A DNA stretch of 64,000 nt. Origin: Parvibium lacunae (GTDB lineage: Bacteria; Pseudomonadota; Gammaproteobacteria; Burkholderiales; Burkholderiaceae_D). The position numbers and the translations under genes are program-made. Position 1 is the stretch's first letter, and each line of letters begins with the position of its first letter. Of this stretch, positions 36,616 to 44,846 are shown one piece after another. Location: assembly GCF_003335215.1 (NCBI RefSeq), contig NZ_QPGB01000001.1, positions 744,001-808,000 of the forward strand, given 5' to 3'. The notes below the pieces were generated by a model that ran no database searches, was not told the origin of the DNA, and saw only the letters and a list, made by a program, of their open reading frames with translations.

Positions 36616-36693
36616 AAGTGGAACGTCTCTACTGAACCTGACCAGACAGCACTGACCATCACTGCCTAGTAAGTCGATCCAATCAAGCCTGTC

Positions 36694-36722
36694 ATTATAA
36701 CGTATTCATAAGGGCTATCCAA
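36694..36722 (-). promoter_or_regulatory. Sigma70-type promoter for tRNA-Leu (and tig)
   Basis: On the minus strand TTGGAT (36722-36717) and a perfect TATAAT (36699-36694) are separated by exactly 17 bases. Transcription should start near 36687, about 70 bases before the tRNA-Leu 5' end, and may continue into tig. Confidence 0.78.
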
Positions 36723-36803
36723 TCCTAATCGAGCAGATTCGTGGACGCTGCTTATGCTTGACCGTACAGGGCAAGAAACCAGTGCGGTTGATGCATGGGG
36801 CGA

Positions 36804-39800
36804 CTATTGCACGGGTCGTTTAACCCGATAACAGGCCGCATAAAGCGCAGGTAAAAAGAATAGGGTGAGTACCGTGGCCACGATTAGCCCACCCATGATG
36901 GCGATTGCCATCGGCCCCCAAAACACACTCCGCGATAGCGGAATCATCGCTAACACGGCCGCTGCCGCCGTTAACATGATGGGCCGGTAACGTCTTACAG
37001 CCGCTTCAACAATCGCCTGCCAGGCATCCACACCCGCTTTGATGTCGTGCTCAATTTGGTCAATCAAAATAACTGAGTTACGAATGATCATTCCTAGCAG
37101 TGCAATTACCCCAAGCTGCGCGACAAAACCAAAGGGTGCCCGCATAATCAATAGCATCATTGCAGCCCCGATAAAGCCGAGAGGCCCCGTAATAAACACC
37201 AACAACGTACGGCCAAAACTCTGCAGCTGCAACATGAGCAGCGTCAACACAATAAAAATCATCAAAGGCACGTTCGCAGCGATCGATTTGCCTGCTGTCG
37301 CACTCTCCTCCAGCGCCCCGGCAATTTCAATGCGGTACCCTGCCCCCAATTGCTGCCGTAATTGAGCTAACTGAGGGTCGATCTGCAGCGTCACGGTTGG
37401 ACCTTGAATCCCATCGCGGACATCGGCATTAATTGTGATTGCATAGTCGCGGTTATAGCGCCAAATCACCCCTGGCTCCCAGGCAAACGCCGGGCGAACG
37501 AGTTGGCTCAGCGGGATAGATTTCCCCTCACCGATCGCCAGATTAATATTATTCAGCGCATCAATTTGGGCCCGTTCAGACTGCGGCGCTCGAATGGCAA
37601 TTTCAATCAACCGATCACCCTGACGAAACTGCCCGATTGTGTAGCCTGCGGTTACCGCTTGCAACGCGCTAGCAATCTGCTGTGAGTTGATCCCCAGCAC
37701 GCTCGCACGCTCTTGGTCAACCTGAAACCGCAGGACCTTAATCGCCTCATTCCAGTTATCGTTAACGCCTAGTGTGTGCGGGTTTTTCGCCACAATTGCT
37801 TTTACTTGGTCAGCAATTTGCCTAACCTGTTCGATTTCTGGGCCAGTCACGCGGAATTGAACGGGATAAGGGACAGGCGGCCCATTCGGTAAAAAGCGGG
37901 CCCGCCCCCGTACGGCGGGAAAATCTTGCGCAAATAAATCTGTAATTTTTTGTCGTAACCGATTACGCGCGGGCAAATCGTGCGGCAAAACAATGAGCTG
38001 AGCTAGGTTACTCTGGTTGAATTGCTGGTCCATCGGCAAGTAAAAACGGGGAGCGCCGACACCAACAAAGGTAGCAAAGCTCTCCACCTCAGGTTGCTGC
38101 GCCAGCCATGCCTCAAAACGTTTCGCCTCTGCTTCACTCGCCTGATAACTGCTCCCTTCCGGTAACCACATATCCACCATTAATTCGGGGCGGCTAGAAT
38201 CGGGAAAAAACTGTTGCTCGACATATCGGAAGCCTAGCCCCCCTAGAAGCAAGGCTGCCAGCGTTAATCCAATCACGGTTTTGCGATGCCAGACACACCA
38301 AGCCACCGCGCGTCTGAATCGCTCATAAAACGGGGTTGCAAATAATGCTTCATGAGCATGGGCGGCATGCGGCTTGGTCTTGAGGAGCAAATATCCTAGA
38401 TAGGGCGTAAAGATGACTGCCGCAACCCATGAAATCAATAGCGCAATCGTGGTCACTGCAAAAATTGAAAAGGTGTACTCGCCCGCAGTTGACTTGGCCA
38501 GACCAACCGGTAAAAAGCCGGCTGCGGTGATCAACGTTCCGGTTAGCATGGGAAATGCGGTCGAAGTATACGCATAGGTTGCGGCATCAAAACGCGATAA
38601 GCCCTCTTCCATCTTACGTACCATCATTTCAACCGCGATAATGGCATCATCAACCAAGAGACCTAGGGCAATAATCAGCGCGCCCAAGGAAATCTTATGG
38701 AGGTTGATGGCGAAAAGTTGCATGCATAAAAAGGTAATCGCCAGTACCAATGGAATCGTGAGGGCGACTACTAAGCCAGGATAAGGATCCAAGCGCCATG
38801 GCTTAGTATGTAAGCCCAAGCTGATAAAACTGACCACCAGAACAACCGCTACCGCTTCAATCAGCACCCGAACAAACTCACTCACCGAGCGCTTGACCGC
38901 TTGCGGCTGATCTTGTACGCGATGAATCTGAATCCCAACAGGTAAACCTGATTCAATCCGCAGACGCGCCTGCTCTAAAGCCTGCCCCAAGGCGATTATG
39001 TCGCCCCCCTTCACCATCGAAACGCCAAGACCGATGACTTCTTGCGCAGGAACGGCTACTGCCTGAGTACCTCCTGTGTTTGGGCCTGTCCCATAACGCA
39101 TTTTACTGAGCGGTGGATCAACATATCCTTTTTCGATACGTGCCACATCGCCTAATTTGAAACTGCGCCCATTAACCCTGAGCACTAACTGAGCCAGGTC
39201 GCTGAGCGACTCAAATGAGCCCGTCACACGGATAAAAATATTATCTTGCGGCGTCGGTAAAACACCTGCTGGCTCGATCGCATTCGTCGCATTCAGTAAG
39301 TTAGAGAGTTGAGAGACAGTCAAACCAAGCTTGGCCAATTTCGCCTGTGATACTTCTAACCAGATTTTTTCATCTTGCACCCCAAAGAGGTCGACTTTTG
39401 CGACATCTGGCAAGCGTAGGAGTTCCTGTCGCGCCCGCTCGACATAAGCCTTTAGCTCTTGGTAACTAAACCCGTCTGCGGTAAAAGCAAAAATACTGCC
39501 GAAGGTGTCCCCAAACTCATCCAAAAAAACGGGGCCCTGAATTCCTGCAGGCAAGGTATGGCGAATATCGCCAATTTTCTTGCGTACCTGATACCAGCTG
39601 TTTGCTACTTCTTTAGGGGGCGTAGATTGCTGCAAATCGAGCAAGATCAGCGTCTCACCAGGTTTAGCGTAACTGGTGATTTTGTTAATGTAAGGCGTTT
39701 CTTGAAGCTTTTTTTCCAGCTTATCGACCAGATGCTCGCTGATTTGTTGCGCACTCGCGCCAGGCCAAAAAACTCGAAGCGCCATAATGCGAAACGTAAA

Positions 39801-39929
39801 CGGCGGATCCTCATCCTGCCCTAACTGGCCGTAACTCCATACGCCGCCGATCAAGAGCGCGACCATCAAATAACGAACCAGGGCAGTATGCTCTAAGGCC
39901 CAACGAGAGAGATTGATTGAACGCAGCAT
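36804..39929 (-). CDS. RND-family efflux pump, inner-membrane permease
   Basis: A 1041-residue proton-driven exporter of the AcrB/MexB superfamily. One hydrophobic helix (ALVRYLMVALLIGGVWSYG) precedes the first large periplasmic loop, which has the family pattern RVFWPGASAQQISEHLVDKL. The second half repeats the plan (GLTLAALLLGGLGFRYVEQQ, then a second porter loop). GLLVDDAIIAVEMMVRKMEE in the fourth membrane segment holds the two aspartates of the proton relay. LIALLGMIIRNSVILIDQ-like sequence in the last third is also conserved. It follows its adaptor by 59 bases. Substrate cannot be told from sequence; the first ten residues and loop style are closer to the short AcrB-like pumps of betaproteobacteria than to CusA. 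No outer-membrane factor gene is nearby. Confidence 0.93.
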   Translation of the reverse strand: MLRSINLSRWALEHTALVRYLMVALLIGGVWSYGQLGQDEDPPFTFRIMALRVFWPGASAQQISEHLVDKLEKKLQETPYINKITSYAKPGETLILLDLQQSTPPKEVANSWYQVRKKIGDIRHTLPAGIQGPVFLDEFGDTFGSIFAFTADGFSYQELKAYVERARQELLRLPDVAKVDLFGVQDEKIWLEVSQAKLAKLGLTVSQLSNLLNATNAIEPAGVLPTPQDNIFIRVTGSFESLSDLAQLVLRVNGRSFKLGDVARIEKGYVDPPLSKMRYGTGPNTGGTQAVAVPAQEVIGLGVSMVKGGDIIALGQALEQARLRIESGLPVGIQIHRVQDQPQAVKRSVSEFVRVLIEAVAVVLVVSFISLGLHTKPWRLDPYPGLVVALTIPLVLAITFLCMQLFAINLHKISLGALIIALGLLVDDAIIAVEMMVRKMEEGLSRFDAATYAYTSTAFPMLTGTLITAAGFLPVGLAKSTAGEYTFSIFAVTTIALLISWVAAVIFTPYLGYLLLKTKPHAAHAHEALFATPFYERFRRAVAWCVWHRKTVIGLTLAALLLGGLGFRYVEQQFFPDSSRPELMVDMWLPEGSSYQASEAEAKRFEAWLAQQPEVESFATFVGVGAPRFYLPMDQQFNQSNLAQLIVLPHDLPARNRLRQKITDLFAQDFPAVRGRARFLPNGPPVPYPVQFRVTGPEIEQVRQIADQVKAIVAKNPHTLGVNDNWNEAIKVLRFQVDQERASVLGINSQQIASALQAVTAGYTIGQFRQGDRLIEIAIRAPQSERAQIDALNNINLAIGEGKSIPLSQLVRPAFAWEPGVIWRYNRDYAITINADVRDGIQGPTVTLQIDPQLAQLRQQLGAGYRIEIAGALEESATAGKSIAANVPLMIFIVLTLLMLQLQSFGRTLLVFITGPLGFIGAAMMLLIMRAPFGFVAQLGVIALLGMIIRNSVILIDQIEHDIKAGVDAWQAIVEAAVRRYRPIMLTAAAAVLAMIPLSRSVFWGPMAIAIMGGLIVATVLTLFFLPALYAACYRVKRPVQ

Positions 39930-39988
39930 AGCGATTGCAGTCGAGAAATTAATTGAGAGAGACCACGCGAGTGGACGTTACATTCTTA

Positions 39989-41200
39989 TCACTTGGGAAC
40001 GCTAGAGAGGCGCTTCACGACTTGTCCGTCTCGCAACAGATGAGCACCGGCAATCACGATTTCGGTACCCGCAGCAAGCTCCCCGGCCGCCAATGCAGCG
40101 GCATTCCCGCGCCAGCCGACCACCCCAACCTGCTTTGCCTTAACTTGGTGTTTAGCTGAGTCATAAATGAAAACAGTAGCGCGATTCTCACTATCTTTGA
40201 CTATGGCACTAAGCGGAACAACCCACTCAGTCGCCCGCGGCGCAATTTCCCCATGTCGAACGCGGGCCGACATACCCCAGCGCCATTCCTCTGGCGCACT
40301 CGTTACCGCAATTTTGACGGTAAAGGTGCGGCTCGCCGGATCAGCCAAAGCGGCCAGTTCACGGACTTTACCTGGATACCACCCTGACTTAACTTCACTG
40401 TCCGCTAAAGCCACTTCTACCCCCTGCCCCACTGACCAGCGTGACAGCTGCTGCTCAGGAACGGCGATATGTACATCAAGCGCCGATTCCGCACGATTCA
40501 CACCGACGCGCACAATCGATTGACCTGCGGCGACCACTTGACCTGGTTCCGCATCGATTGCAGTGACCACGCCGGCCACATCACTGCGCAAGGTGGCATA
40601 AGCAAGCTGGTTTTGCTGCTGCTGCAACTGTGCCTGGGCTTGCAAATCGCGCTCATGAGCCAAATCGAAGGTCGTTTTGCGTCGCTGCCATTCCGCTTGG
40701 CTGATGAAGTTTTGATCGCGCAACTCGGTATATCGCTGCAAATCTGCCTGGGCCAGCTGTCGTTCGGACTGGGCGCTGCGGGCTTGCGCTTGGGCTGTTT
40801 GCAGCGCCAGCTTTAAATCTTGGCTATCAAGCTCAGCCACGACTTGCCCGGGCTTGACCGCCTGGCCAGCCTCTACCAGACGTTTGGCTAACTTGCCGCC
40901 CACGCGAAAGCCCAGCCTACTCTCTAACCGTGGTCGCAATTCCCCAGCCATTTCTGTCGCGACTGGATTACTCCCCCCCTGGGTCTGTTGCCCCAAAATC
41001 AGCGTTCTCACTGGACGATCCGCCGGTGGCGGTGGCACAGCACGGTCACAGCCGACCAGCGAGCCAAGCAGCAGCATCCCTATGAGGCTGTAGCCTATAA
41101 ATCTTGCGCCAGTGCCAGCCCGGCTTGCTCGATGACCTTGCGTCACCGCGCTGGAATAAGGGGGAAGGCCAATGCGAATAGGTACAAAAAATGTCAACAT
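39989..41200 (-). CDS. RND efflux periplasmic adaptor (membrane fusion protein), lipoprotein
   Basis: Links the RND permease to an outer-membrane channel, 403 residues from the ATG at 41200. GMLLLGSLVGC is a lipobox, so the protein is probably lipid-anchored after cleavage before Cys. That signal would be unusually long with this start, and a GTG 17 codons later is an alternative. Lipoyl half-domains flank a coiled coil: LVEAGQAVKPGQVVAELDSQ, then a Gln/Ala-rich hairpin (SAQSERQLAQADLQRYTELR), then LRSDVAGVVTAIDAEPGQVV. Beta-barrel and membrane-proximal domains follow. The gene sits behind an operator-like palindrome. Confidence 0.92.
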   Translation of the reverse strand: MLTFFVPIRIGLPPYSSAVTQGHRASRAGTGARFIGYSLIGMLLLGSLVGCDRAVPPPPADRPVRTLILGQQTQGGSNPVATEMAGELRPRLESRLGFRVGGKLAKRLVEAGQAVKPGQVVAELDSQDLKLALQTAQAQARSAQSERQLAQADLQRYTELRDQNFISQAEWQRRKTTFDLAHERDLQAQAQLQQQQNQLAYATLRSDVAGVVTAIDAEPGQVVAAGQSIVRVGVNRAESALDVHIAVPEQQLSRWSVGQGVEVALADSEVKSGWYPGKVRELAALADPASRTFTVKIAVTSAPEEWRWGMSARVRHGEIAPRATEWVVPLSAIVKDSENRATVFIYDSAKHQVKAKQVGVVGWRGNAAALAAGELAAGTEIVIAGAHLLRDGQVVKRLSSVPK

Positions 41201-41211
41201 AGGTCGCCAAA

Positions 41212-41263
41212 AATAAATGACTGAATAGTCAGTTATTTTATTCAAGTCTCGCTGATCCGTAAA
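41212..41263 (-). promoter_or_regulatory. Promoter with TetR-type operator palindrome for the efflux genes
   Basis: Bases 41212-41237 form an inverted repeat with 11-base arms (one mismatch) around GAAT; its core is TGACT-N4-AGTCA. On the minus strand a promoter-like pair overlaps it: TTTACG (41263-41258), 17 bases, TAAAAT (41240-41235). The palindrome covers the end of the -10 and the predicted start point, and ends 11 bases before the adaptor ATG. Such placement is typical of TetR/AcrR-type repressors of RND pumps, but no regulator gene is in this window. The same region is the upstream side of hpnC. Confidence 0.7.
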
Positions 41264-41358
41264 GCAATAAGTGCGCGGCACTATTGCACAATTTAACAAC
41301 AACTGAAGAAAATCCAAGCTCACCGCCTCATGATAGGGAGACGTGAAAAGCCATTAGA

Positions 41359-42273
41359 ATGGAAAGGTTTCATTTTTTGCTGGACGACTTCCCCGTAATG
41401 ACCGCGCCTACCACAACCCCCTCCGTAATCAAGGCCTACAGCCGACATTATGAGAATTTTCCGGTTGCATCCATTTTGCTGCCACGGGCTTATCGGCAGG
41501 CAATACGGGCCATCTATGCGTTTGCGCGCAGCGCCGATGACATTGCCGATGAGGGAAATGACACAGCAGAGCAGCGCCTTAGCAAGCTCAAGCAGTATGA
41601 GTGGAGCCTAGACTGTCTGCGCCAAGAGCGGCCACAAGCGGTTCCGGCAGAACTACAGCCCATATTTAGCCCCTTATTTGACGCAGTTCAGCGTTATCAG
41701 TTACCTCTTAACCTCTTGGCTGATTTGCTGGATGCATTCAAACAGGATGTCACCACAACGCGGTACGCCACCTATACCGATTTATTGGATTACTGTCGCC
41801 GCTCAGCCAATCCAATTGGCCGACTCTTACTGCACTTGTACCAGGTGGCAACCCCAGATACTTTGCAAAAAAGCGACGCCATTTGCACGGCACTCCAACT
41901 GATTAACTTCTGGCAAGATGTCGCGATAGACTGGCAAAAGTCGCGAATCTATCTACCGCAAGCCGACATGCGCGCTTTTGGTGTGGAAGAATGGGATATT
42001 GGCGAACAGCGAGCCCACAGTAATTGGTACAAATTAATGTGGTTTGAAGTGAAACGAACCCGAGCACTGCTGCTGAGCGGAGCAGAATTAACCCAACAAC
42101 TGCCGGGCCGCGCTGGCTTTGAACTGCGACTGGTGATCTTGGGAGGACTGACTATTTTGAAGCGGCTGGAACAAGAAGCAGACGTGTTTCGACATCGCCC
42201 CCGCTTACGTAAATCAGATTGGCTGGGCTTGTGCTGGCGTGCCTGTCGCTGGTCACGCCCGCTCTCTGCCTAA
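41359..42273 (+). CDS. hpnC: Hydroxysqualene synthase HpnC
   Basis: Squalene/phytoene-synthase family enzyme that converts presqualene diphosphate to hydroxysqualene in the three-step bacterial squalene route. It has 304 residues. HYENFPVASILLPRAYRQAI and FARSADDIADEGND carry the HpnC-type N-terminus and first aspartate-rich site. LINFWQDVAIDWQKSRIYLP is the second aspartate-rich site. The start is unsure: ATG 41359 lacks a well-placed ribosome binding site, and ATG 41398 (MTAPTTTPSVIKAY) would give a more family-like length. It is followed by hpnD (46-base gap) and hpnE in one operon, and is divergent from the efflux adaptor. Confidence 0.9.
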   Translation: MERFHFLLDDFPVMTAPTTTPSVIKAYSRHYENFPVASILLPRAYRQAIRAIYAFARSADDIADEGNDTAEQRLSKLKQYEWSLDCLRQERPQAVPAELQPIFSPLFDAVQRYQLPLNLLADLLDAFKQDVTTTRYATYTDLLDYCRRSANPIGRLLLHLYQVATPDTLQKSDAICTALQLINFWQDVAIDWQKSRIYLPQADMRAFGVEEWDIGEQRAHSNWYKLMWFEVKRTRALLLSGAELTQQLPGRAGFELRLVILGGLTILKRLEQEADVFRHRPRLRKSDWLGLCWRACRWSRPLSA

Positions 42274-42319
42274 GGGACTCCTTTTGCGCTAACCATTCCC
42301 AGCATACAACCAAGGCACC

Positions 42320-43192
42320 ATGACTCCAGACGAATATTGTCAGCATAAAGCGGCCCAAAGTGGGTCGAGTTTCTATTATGCGTTTCTTTTTTTGCCCTCC
42401 GCGCAGCGGCGGGCGATTACTGCCTTGTATGCGTATTGTCGCGAGGTCGATGATGTTGTCGATGAGTGTCAGGACCCCAGTGTTGCGCAAACCAAGCTTA
42501 CCTGGTGGGAAAAGCAAATTCATCAGCTCTATGACAGCCTTGACACCGAAAAACCGATCGCCACTCACCCTGTGCTGCAAGCCCTTGCGCCACATATCCT
42601 GAGCTATCAAATCGAACGCCGTTACTTGTTGGATATTTTGCAGGGGATGAGAATGGATCTTGAGCAATCTCGTTACCTGGATTTCAAACAACTGGAAAAA
42701 TATTGCTATCACGTCGCGGGTGCAGTGGGTATTTTGGCAGCCCGTATTTTTGGCCAAGAATCCCCAGCGACGGCTGCTTATGCGACTCAGCTTGGTCAAG
42801 CACTACAACTCACCAATATTTTGCGTGATGTGGGCGAAGATGCCAGAAAAGGCAGAATTTATTTGCCGATTGAAGATTTACAGCGTTTTAATGTCAAAGC
42901 ACATGATATTTTGAGCGGTCAATACAATGATAATTTTCGTGCGTTGATGCAGTTTGAATACACGCGCGCTCAGCAAGCGTATGTCTCCGCACTGCAGGCG
43001 CTGCCAAACGAAGCACGACGTGCGCAGCGGCCTGGCTTAATCATGGCGGCGGTCTATCACACGCTGCTTCAAGAACTCGCCGATAGTGACTTTCAGGTTT
43101 TACACCAGCGCATCAGCCTGACGCCGATTCGCAAACTTTGGCTCGCTTGGAGCACCTGGGTCTGGCGCTGGCGTCACATCAACTTTCAATAA
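42320..43192 (+). CDS. hpnD: Presqualene diphosphate synthase HpnD
   Basis: Condenses two farnesyl diphosphates to presqualene diphosphate, first step of the HpnDCE squalene route. It has 290 residues. SSFYYAFLFLPSAQRRAITA and YCREVDDVVDEC form the first substrate/Mg site, and LTNILRDVGEDARKGRIYLP the second. CYHVAGAVGILAARIFG is a family motif. AAGG lies four bases before the ATG at 42320. HpnC, the paralogue just upstream, shares the fold but differs at the first aspartate motif. Confidence 0.93.
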   Translation: MTPDEYCQHKAAQSGSSFYYAFLFLPSAQRRAITALYAYCREVDDVVDECQDPSVAQTKLTWWEKQIHQLYDSLDTEKPIATHPVLQALAPHILSYQIERRYLLDILQGMRMDLEQSRYLDFKQLEKYCYHVAGAVGILAARIFGQESPATAAYATQLGQALQLTNILRDVGEDARKGRIYLPIEDLQRFNVKAHDILSGQYNDNFRALMQFEYTRAQQAYVSALQALPNEARRAQRPGLIMAAVYHTLLQELADSDFQVLHQRISLTPIRKLWLAWSTWVWRWRHINFQ

Positions 43193-43201
43193 GCAGTAAA
43201 G

Positions 43202-44608
43202 ATGCAAGAGTCGATTGCCATTGTCGGTGCGGGCTGGGCTGGCTGTACGGCGGCCTATAGGCTGGCGCAAGCAGGCTACCGCGTTACCCTCTATGATGCC
43301 GCAGCGCAACCTGGAGGGCGGGCACGCACATGGCACTGGGAGAACCAAGAAGCCTTCATGCTCGATAACGGCCAACATCTGCTGATTGGGGCTTACCATG
43401 CCACACTGAGCCTACTTGCCGAACTGGGAACCCTGACACAACTGCAGCGCAGCCCCTTTCGCTTTTGCTATGTTGACGGTTATGGCTTTAAGCCGCCCGC
43501 CTGGGTAGAAGGCTCCCCCATCAAGGCTTACCTACCACCGTCGTTACAACTCTTGATCGCATGGCTTAATGGCACGCAATCCAGCACTGAAAAATGGGCA
43601 CTCGTGCGTTTTTTTTGCTACGCGCTCGGTTGCCGCTGGCAGGCACCTGATGGCCAATCAGTGATTCAGCTCATGCGTCAGTACCGGCAACCTGCCAATC
43701 TGGTTGATCGCCTATGGCGACCACTCTGTGTTGCGGCCCTCAATACCCCGATTGAGCTTGCCAGTGCCCGCGTCTTTCTGGCTGTATTACATGACACTTT
43801 TTTTGGGCCGGCTGGTCTGGCGAACGACCTACCGCCCGCAACCCGAATGATCAAGCGGGAAAAATGTCACCCCACCGATTACCTGCTACCCAAATGCAGT
43901 TTGGGCGAATTGCTTCCTGAACCAATCTGCGCTTGGTTAACGCAGCAGCAACACGACGTATTTCTTGGCGAATTGGTCACGGCAGTTCGCCCTCTTTCTG
44001 GGAATGCGCCAGGCGTTTCTGTCCAAACAAGGCAGCACATCTTTCAACACCGTGCTTGTGTCATCGCTACCCGCTGGCAGCAGTTAACACAGATACTGCC
44101 GCCCGCCATTCTGACAGCGCAGCAACACCAAACCAGCGCGCAGCCCGCCCAACCGATTACAACCGTCTATCTGCGCTATCCATCGCACTACCGCCTGCCA
44201 GCACCGATTCAAGCGCTTCGAGAAAATACTGACAATCCTGGCCAATGGGTGATTGATAAAGGCCAACTTGATCCCAAATTAGCAGGCCTCTTTGCTGTCG
44301 TCATCAGCACTCAGACTGAGATTAAGCTGACGCAGACAAACTTGGTAGGTGCCGTATGCCTGCAATTGCAGCGCGAATTCAGTCATCTACAATTGCCCTC
44401 ACAAGCGCTGGATTATCAGTTGATTCAAGAAAAGCGCGCGACCTTCCAATGCGATACCGCACGCGTCACTCCCTCACCCAACACCCTGCACCCGGCCATT
44501 TGGCTGTGCGGCGATTACTTATTAGCGCGTTATCCAGCAACACTAGAAAGTGCCGTTCGCAGCGGTAACGCAGTTGCGAAGGCCATCATAGAAAGATTCA
44601 CTGGCTAG
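43202..44608 (+). CDS. hpnE: Hydroxysqualene dehydroxylase HpnE
   Basis: FAD-dependent amine-oxidase/phytoene-desaturase-like enzyme that reduces hydroxysqualene to squalene, 468 residues. The dinucleotide-binding motif IAIVGAGWAGCTAAYRLAQA starts at residue 5, with the FAD-ribose glutamate position occupied in VTLYDAAAQPGGRARTW. DNGQHLLIGAYH is a family motif, and the C-terminal IWLCGDYLLARYPATLESAV closes the FAD site. It is nine bases after hpnD. Squalene made here would feed hopanoid synthesis, but squalene-hopene cyclase is not in this window. Confidence 0.93.
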   Translation: MQESIAIVGAGWAGCTAAYRLAQAGYRVTLYDAAAQPGGRARTWHWENQEAFMLDNGQHLLIGAYHATLSLLAELGTLTQLQRSPFRFCYVDGYGFKPPAWVEGSPIKAYLPPSLQLLIAWLNGTQSSTEKWALVRFFCYALGCRWQAPDGQSVIQLMRQYRQPANLVDRLWRPLCVAALNTPIELASARVFLAVLHDTFFGPAGLANDLPPATRMIKREKCHPTDYLLPKCSLGELLPEPICAWLTQQQHDVFLGELVTAVRPLSGNAPGVSVQTRQHIFQHRACVIATRWQQLTQILPPAILTAQQHQTSAQPAQPITTVYLRYPSHYRLPAPIQALRENTDNPGQWVIDKGQLDPKLAGLFAVVISTQTEIKLTQTNLVGAVCLQLQREFSHLQLPSQALDYQLIQEKRATFQCDTARVTPSPNTLHPAIWLCGDYLLARYPATLESAVRSGNAVAKAIIERFTG

Positions 44609-44846
44609 CAGTGCGCCGTGAAAAGTATGCCGTTACCATTCCATACAGCCCTACAACGTCGCGTAATTGCTGCAGTTTATCGCCGCCATACGCTGAATTG
44701 CGGCAAATTACCTTGCCAGTAGCAGCGCGACGGGGGGTTTTTCTTTAAGATTAGTAAGAATTTGATAGCAGATAAAAAACTGTTGCGGGATTAAGTGCAC
44801 TAAGACTACATGCACCCTGCATCCATCCGGGGTAGAGACAAGCAGC

